A stretch of 64,000 bases of DNA, from positions 372,001-436,000 of the forward strand of contig NZ_JAYERP010000001.1 of the NCBI RefSeq assembly GCF_034718895.1, written 5' to 3'. Position 1 is the stretch's first letter, and each line of letters starts with the position of its first letter. Source of the stretch: Paenibacillus phoenicis (GTDB lineage: Bacteria > Bacillota > Bacilli > Paenibacillales > Paenibacillaceae). A program made the position numbers and the translations under genes. Positions 61,876 to 64,000 of the stretch are shown here, one piece after another. Below the pieces are notes generated by a model that saw nothing but the letters and a program-made list of their open reading frames with translations, made no database searches and was not told the origin of the DNA.

Positions 61876-62068
61876 TGAAACAGGTGGCTTTTGACTTATC
61901 GGGAATTGAACCATGGACAAGTATGGCATCGCCTGGTGCGAAATATGACATAGATCGCATAACAAGGTTGAGGTGAGTGCACCGCGTCAGGGTAAAGGTC
62001 TTCTAGGTAGTGATGGTATGTTGTCTTGCAAGGCAAAGTACATCATTTGAATAAAGGGGGAACCAAGC

Positions 62069-63175
62069 TTGTTGAGTGAATTTCAAGAGACATTGCTCCA
62101 GTCCGTCAAAGCATACCAATCGACCCAACTCGTAAAAAACAAGTATGAGAACGTACTCCAACACCTGGACAGCGGAATCATGCTGTTTGACTGTGATGGG
62201 GTTCTAACCTTTATCAATGTACAGATGGCCAAGCTGCTTGAAATGCCGCGCCAATCCCTGATCGGCTGTAATTTATTGCAGCTGCTGCGGCATCCGCATC
62301 TCAACCAATTTAAGAAGCGTAAGATCTTGCGTATTTACCGGGAGACTATCTTTCACCGCAAAAAGTACCATGAGTTAATTGACGAATACGGCAGACATTG
62401 GCTGATTACGGTTACATACGGGGATCAGATGGATGGGGATTTTCTGCTTAGCGTCAAGGATGTTTCTGATTTTAAACGGATCGAACAAACGGCTTATCAG
62501 AACGACAAGCTGGCGATGCTTGGAAAAATTTCCGCGGCGATTGCGCATGAAATTAGGAATCCGCTTACAGCGATCCGCGGATTTATTCAGTTGCTGCGGC
62601 CTCATTTGCTGCAGCTGGGCAAGGATGAGTATGCCCGGATTATCTTAACGGAAATCGACCGGGCGAACGATATTATCCATGAGTTTCTAAATTCTTCGAA
62701 GCCTTCGGCTCCGCAGAAATCGACGGTCAACGTTTCTTCCTTGTTGAAGGAGGTTGTTCTGCTTACGGAGAGCGAGGCGTTGATGAAGGGATGCCAAATG
62801 ATCCTTCACGAGCCAAACGAGGAGCTGCTCGTCTCCATCGATGTTAAGCAGATCAAGCAGGTGCTGCTGAACATTATCAAAAATGCGATGGACGCCATCG
62901 CCGAAGTAGGCGGCGACCACCAAGGGGTGATCGATATCCGTGCGGAGAAGGAAGGCAAATCGGTTTGTATCTCGATACAAGATAACGGCGGCGGAATGGA
63001 CAAGGGGATGCTAAGCCGCTTGTTTGATCCGTTTTTTACGACGAAGGAGAAGGGAACGGGATTGGGATTGTCGGTGAGTTACCGGATCATCCGGAACCAT
63101 CGGGGGAACATTTCCGTGGACAGCTTAAAAGGAGCGGGAACGATCTTTACCGTTTCGCTCCCGCTGGCATTATAA
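62069..63175 (+). CDS. PAS-containing sensor histidine kinase (sporulation-kinase type)
   Basis: A 368-residue soluble kinase with no membrane segment. A PAS domain spans about residues 25-130 (NVLQHLDSGIMLFDCDGVLT, then FLLSVKDVSDFKRIEQ). HisKA is LGKISAAIAHEIRNPLTAIR with the phospho-acceptor His in AHEIRNP. HATPase_c has N-box LLNIIKNAMDAIAE, G1 DNGGGMDKG and G2 KGTGLGLSVSYRII. The layout equals cytosolic sporulation kinases such as KinA/KinE that feed the Spo0 phosphorelay; no response regulator adjoins. Start is TTG 62069 with AAGGGGG. Confidence 0.87.
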   Translation: MLSEFQETLLQSVKAYQSTQLVKNKYENVLQHLDSGIMLFDCDGVLTFINVQMAKLLEMPRQSLIGCNLLQLLRHPHLNQFKKRKILRIYRETIFHRKKYHELIDEYGRHWLITVTYGDQMDGDFLLSVKDVSDFKRIEQTAYQNDKLAMLGKISAAIAHEIRNPLTAIRGFIQLLRPHLLQLGKDEYARIILTEIDRANDIIHEFLNSSKPSAPQKSTVNVSSLLKEVVLLTESEALMKGCQMILHEPNEELLVSIDVKQIKQVLLNIIKNAMDAIAEVGGDHQGVIDIRAEKEGKSVCISIQDNGGGMDKGMLSRLFDPFFTTKEKGTGLGLSVSYRIIRNHRGNISVDSLKGAGTIFTVSLPLAL

Positions 63176-63176
63176 A

Positions 63177-63359
63177 TTAATCTTTAGGGCCTTTGGCCGC
63201 AGATGGCGTAGAGGACGCCGCGTACTTCCCGCAAGCTGCAGAACAGGACTTCTGCTGCGAGCAGGAGGCGCAGGCGCCTTTTTTGCTTTTCTTGAAGCCG
63301 CGGTATAACGCGAAGGCAGCATATCCAAAAATAGCGGTAAGGATGATGATGTCGGCCAT
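63177..63359 (-). CDS. FeoB-associated Cys-rich membrane protein
   Basis: A 60-residue protein with one membrane helix (ADIIILTAIFGYAAFALYRG) and a cytosolic tail KKSKKGACASCSQQKSCSAA, four Cys in CxSC...CxxxC form, then a Ser/Ala-rich end. This small family (PF12669) accompanies feoB and probably helps in ferrous iron transfer. It lies 33 bp downstream of the feoB stop, in the same operon. Its stop almost touches that of the convergent kinase gene. Confidence 0.9.
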   Translation of the reverse strand: MADIIILTAIFGYAAFALYRGFKKSKKGACASCSQQKSCSAACGKYAASSTPSAAKGPKD

Positions 63360-63392
63360 AACAGGCAGCTCCTTTCGTTTATCGAATTTTGC

Positions 63393-64000
63393 TTAAGCCA
63401 GTCCGAATCCTAGCCGCCATCCGATCTGATAGATCAAGAAAGCCACGAGGTAAGCCAGCGTCAGCGAATAGCCGATAGCAAATAACGTCCACTTCCAGGA
63501 AGCTGTTTCTTTGCGAAGAACGCCAACCGTTGCAAGGCACGGGGTGTACAGCAGAACGAAGGCCATAAAGCTGTAGGCCTGCAGCCCGGTGAAGGATGCG
63601 GCAATTTGGCCTTGCAGTCCGGCCATATCCGGAACATGGTAAATGATGTTCATCGTTGATACCACGACCTCCTTGGCCATAAACCCGGTAATCAGCGCTG
63701 CCCCGGATTGCCAAGTGCCGAAGCCTAGCGGCTGCATGACGGACGCGAACAAGCCGCCGATGGCTGCGAGGAAGCTGTCATCCATGTTGTCCGCGACGCC
63801 ACCCGGACCAAGGTACGTGAGCAGCCAGATCAGCACGGAACCGCCGAGAATGAAGGTGCCGGCTTTGCGCAGGAAGCCTTTGCCCTTCTCCCAGGTGCTG
63901 CGGAACAGGGTGACGCTTTGCGGCATCCGATATGGCGGCAGCTCAACGATAAAGAAGGAACGTTCGTTTTTGAACAGGAACAGCGAGAACACTTTGGCCA
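63393..64000 (-). CDS. feoB: Ferrous iron transporter FeoB, C-terminal part
   Basis: The visible 202 codons are the end of the FeoB membrane domain. They contain the polar loop ELPPYRMPQSVTLFRSTWEK, the Gate-like segment ALITGFMAKEVVVSTMNIIY, and the Cys motif LLYTPCLATVGVLRKETASW, all diagnostic for FeoB. The N-terminal G-protein domain lies beyond the window. FeoB imports Fe(II). No Fur site is visible because the promoter is outside. The adjacent Cys-rich small protein supports the call. Confidence 0.94.
   Translation of the reverse strand, partial: AKVFSLFLFKNERSFFIVELPPYRMPQSVTLFRSTWEKGKGFLRKAGTFILGGSVLIWLLTYLGPGGVADNMDDSFLAAIGGLFASVMQPLGFGTWQSGAALITGFMAKEVVVSTMNIIYHVPDMAGLQGQIAASFTGLQAYSFMAFVLLYTPCLATVGVLRKETASWKWTLFAIGYSLTLAYLVAFLIYQIGWRLGFGLA

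Overview
The window comes from a Gram-positive, endospore-forming member of the Bacillota, most likely Paenibacillus or a close Paenibacillaceae relative. I infer this from content and not from an alignment: AGGAGG-type ribosome binding sites, frequent TTG/GTG starts, T-box, L-box, preQ1 and L20 leaders, Zur boxes of the Bacillus type, a copper-amine-oxidase-N-domain lipoprotein (here a pseudogene), LysM and sporulation-kinase-like proteins, and moderately GC-rich coding DNA. One block, about 25.6-32.1 kb, is visibly AT-richer and carries insertion-sequence debris.

Layout. 0-3.4 kb: end of queC behind a preQ1-I riboswitch, a small defective transposon with duplicated terminal sites, a DinB-like protein, and two decayed genes fused back to back. 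3.5-10.1 kb: a metal-acquisition region with a Fur-controlled siderophore-binding lipoprotein followed by a zinc-starvation cluster. Three Zur boxes precede a NusG-domain-II protein, a COG0523 GTPase plus an alternative ribosomal protein L33, and znuC-znuB-znuA. 10.2-17.7 kb: speD, a lysine-riboswitch-controlled amino-acid ABC transporter, a LysM protein, ung, and a MarR regulator with a DHA2 drug exporter. 17.7-22.5 kb: oxidative pentose-phosphate genes zwf-tal-gnd with a divergent LysR regulator. 22.6-25.6 kb: a MarR/CarD-like pair and two DUF proteins.

25.6-32.1 kb is an AT-rich accessory block. It holds a deletion-crippled IS3-family element inserted in a small gene, an XRE regulator, and a cyclic-di-GMP-I riboswitch. 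The riboswitch precedes a broken response-regulator receiver, a FapA/DUF342 protein, an HD-GYP phosphodiesterase and a GGDEF-like remnant, and is the most system-like feature of the window. 32.1-46 kb is mostly housekeeping: an RlmD-type rRNA methylase, recQ, a radical-SAM DUF4080 protein, the tRNA-modification pair mnmL/mnmM, trmB, a UgtP-like glycosyltransferase with a PAP2 phosphatase, and a family 2 glycosyltransferase.

46-64 kb: infC-rpmI-rplT behind an L20 leader (infC starts at AUU), a four-gene nucleoside ABC transporter (nupNOPQ-like), a Leu T-box controlling ilvB-ilvN-ilvC-leuA with leuB behind a terminator, a sporulation-type sensor kinase, and the end of feoB. Much of the regulation is readable from the DNA: at least five cis-acting RNA leaders, four metalloregulator sites and two MarR-type operator pairs.
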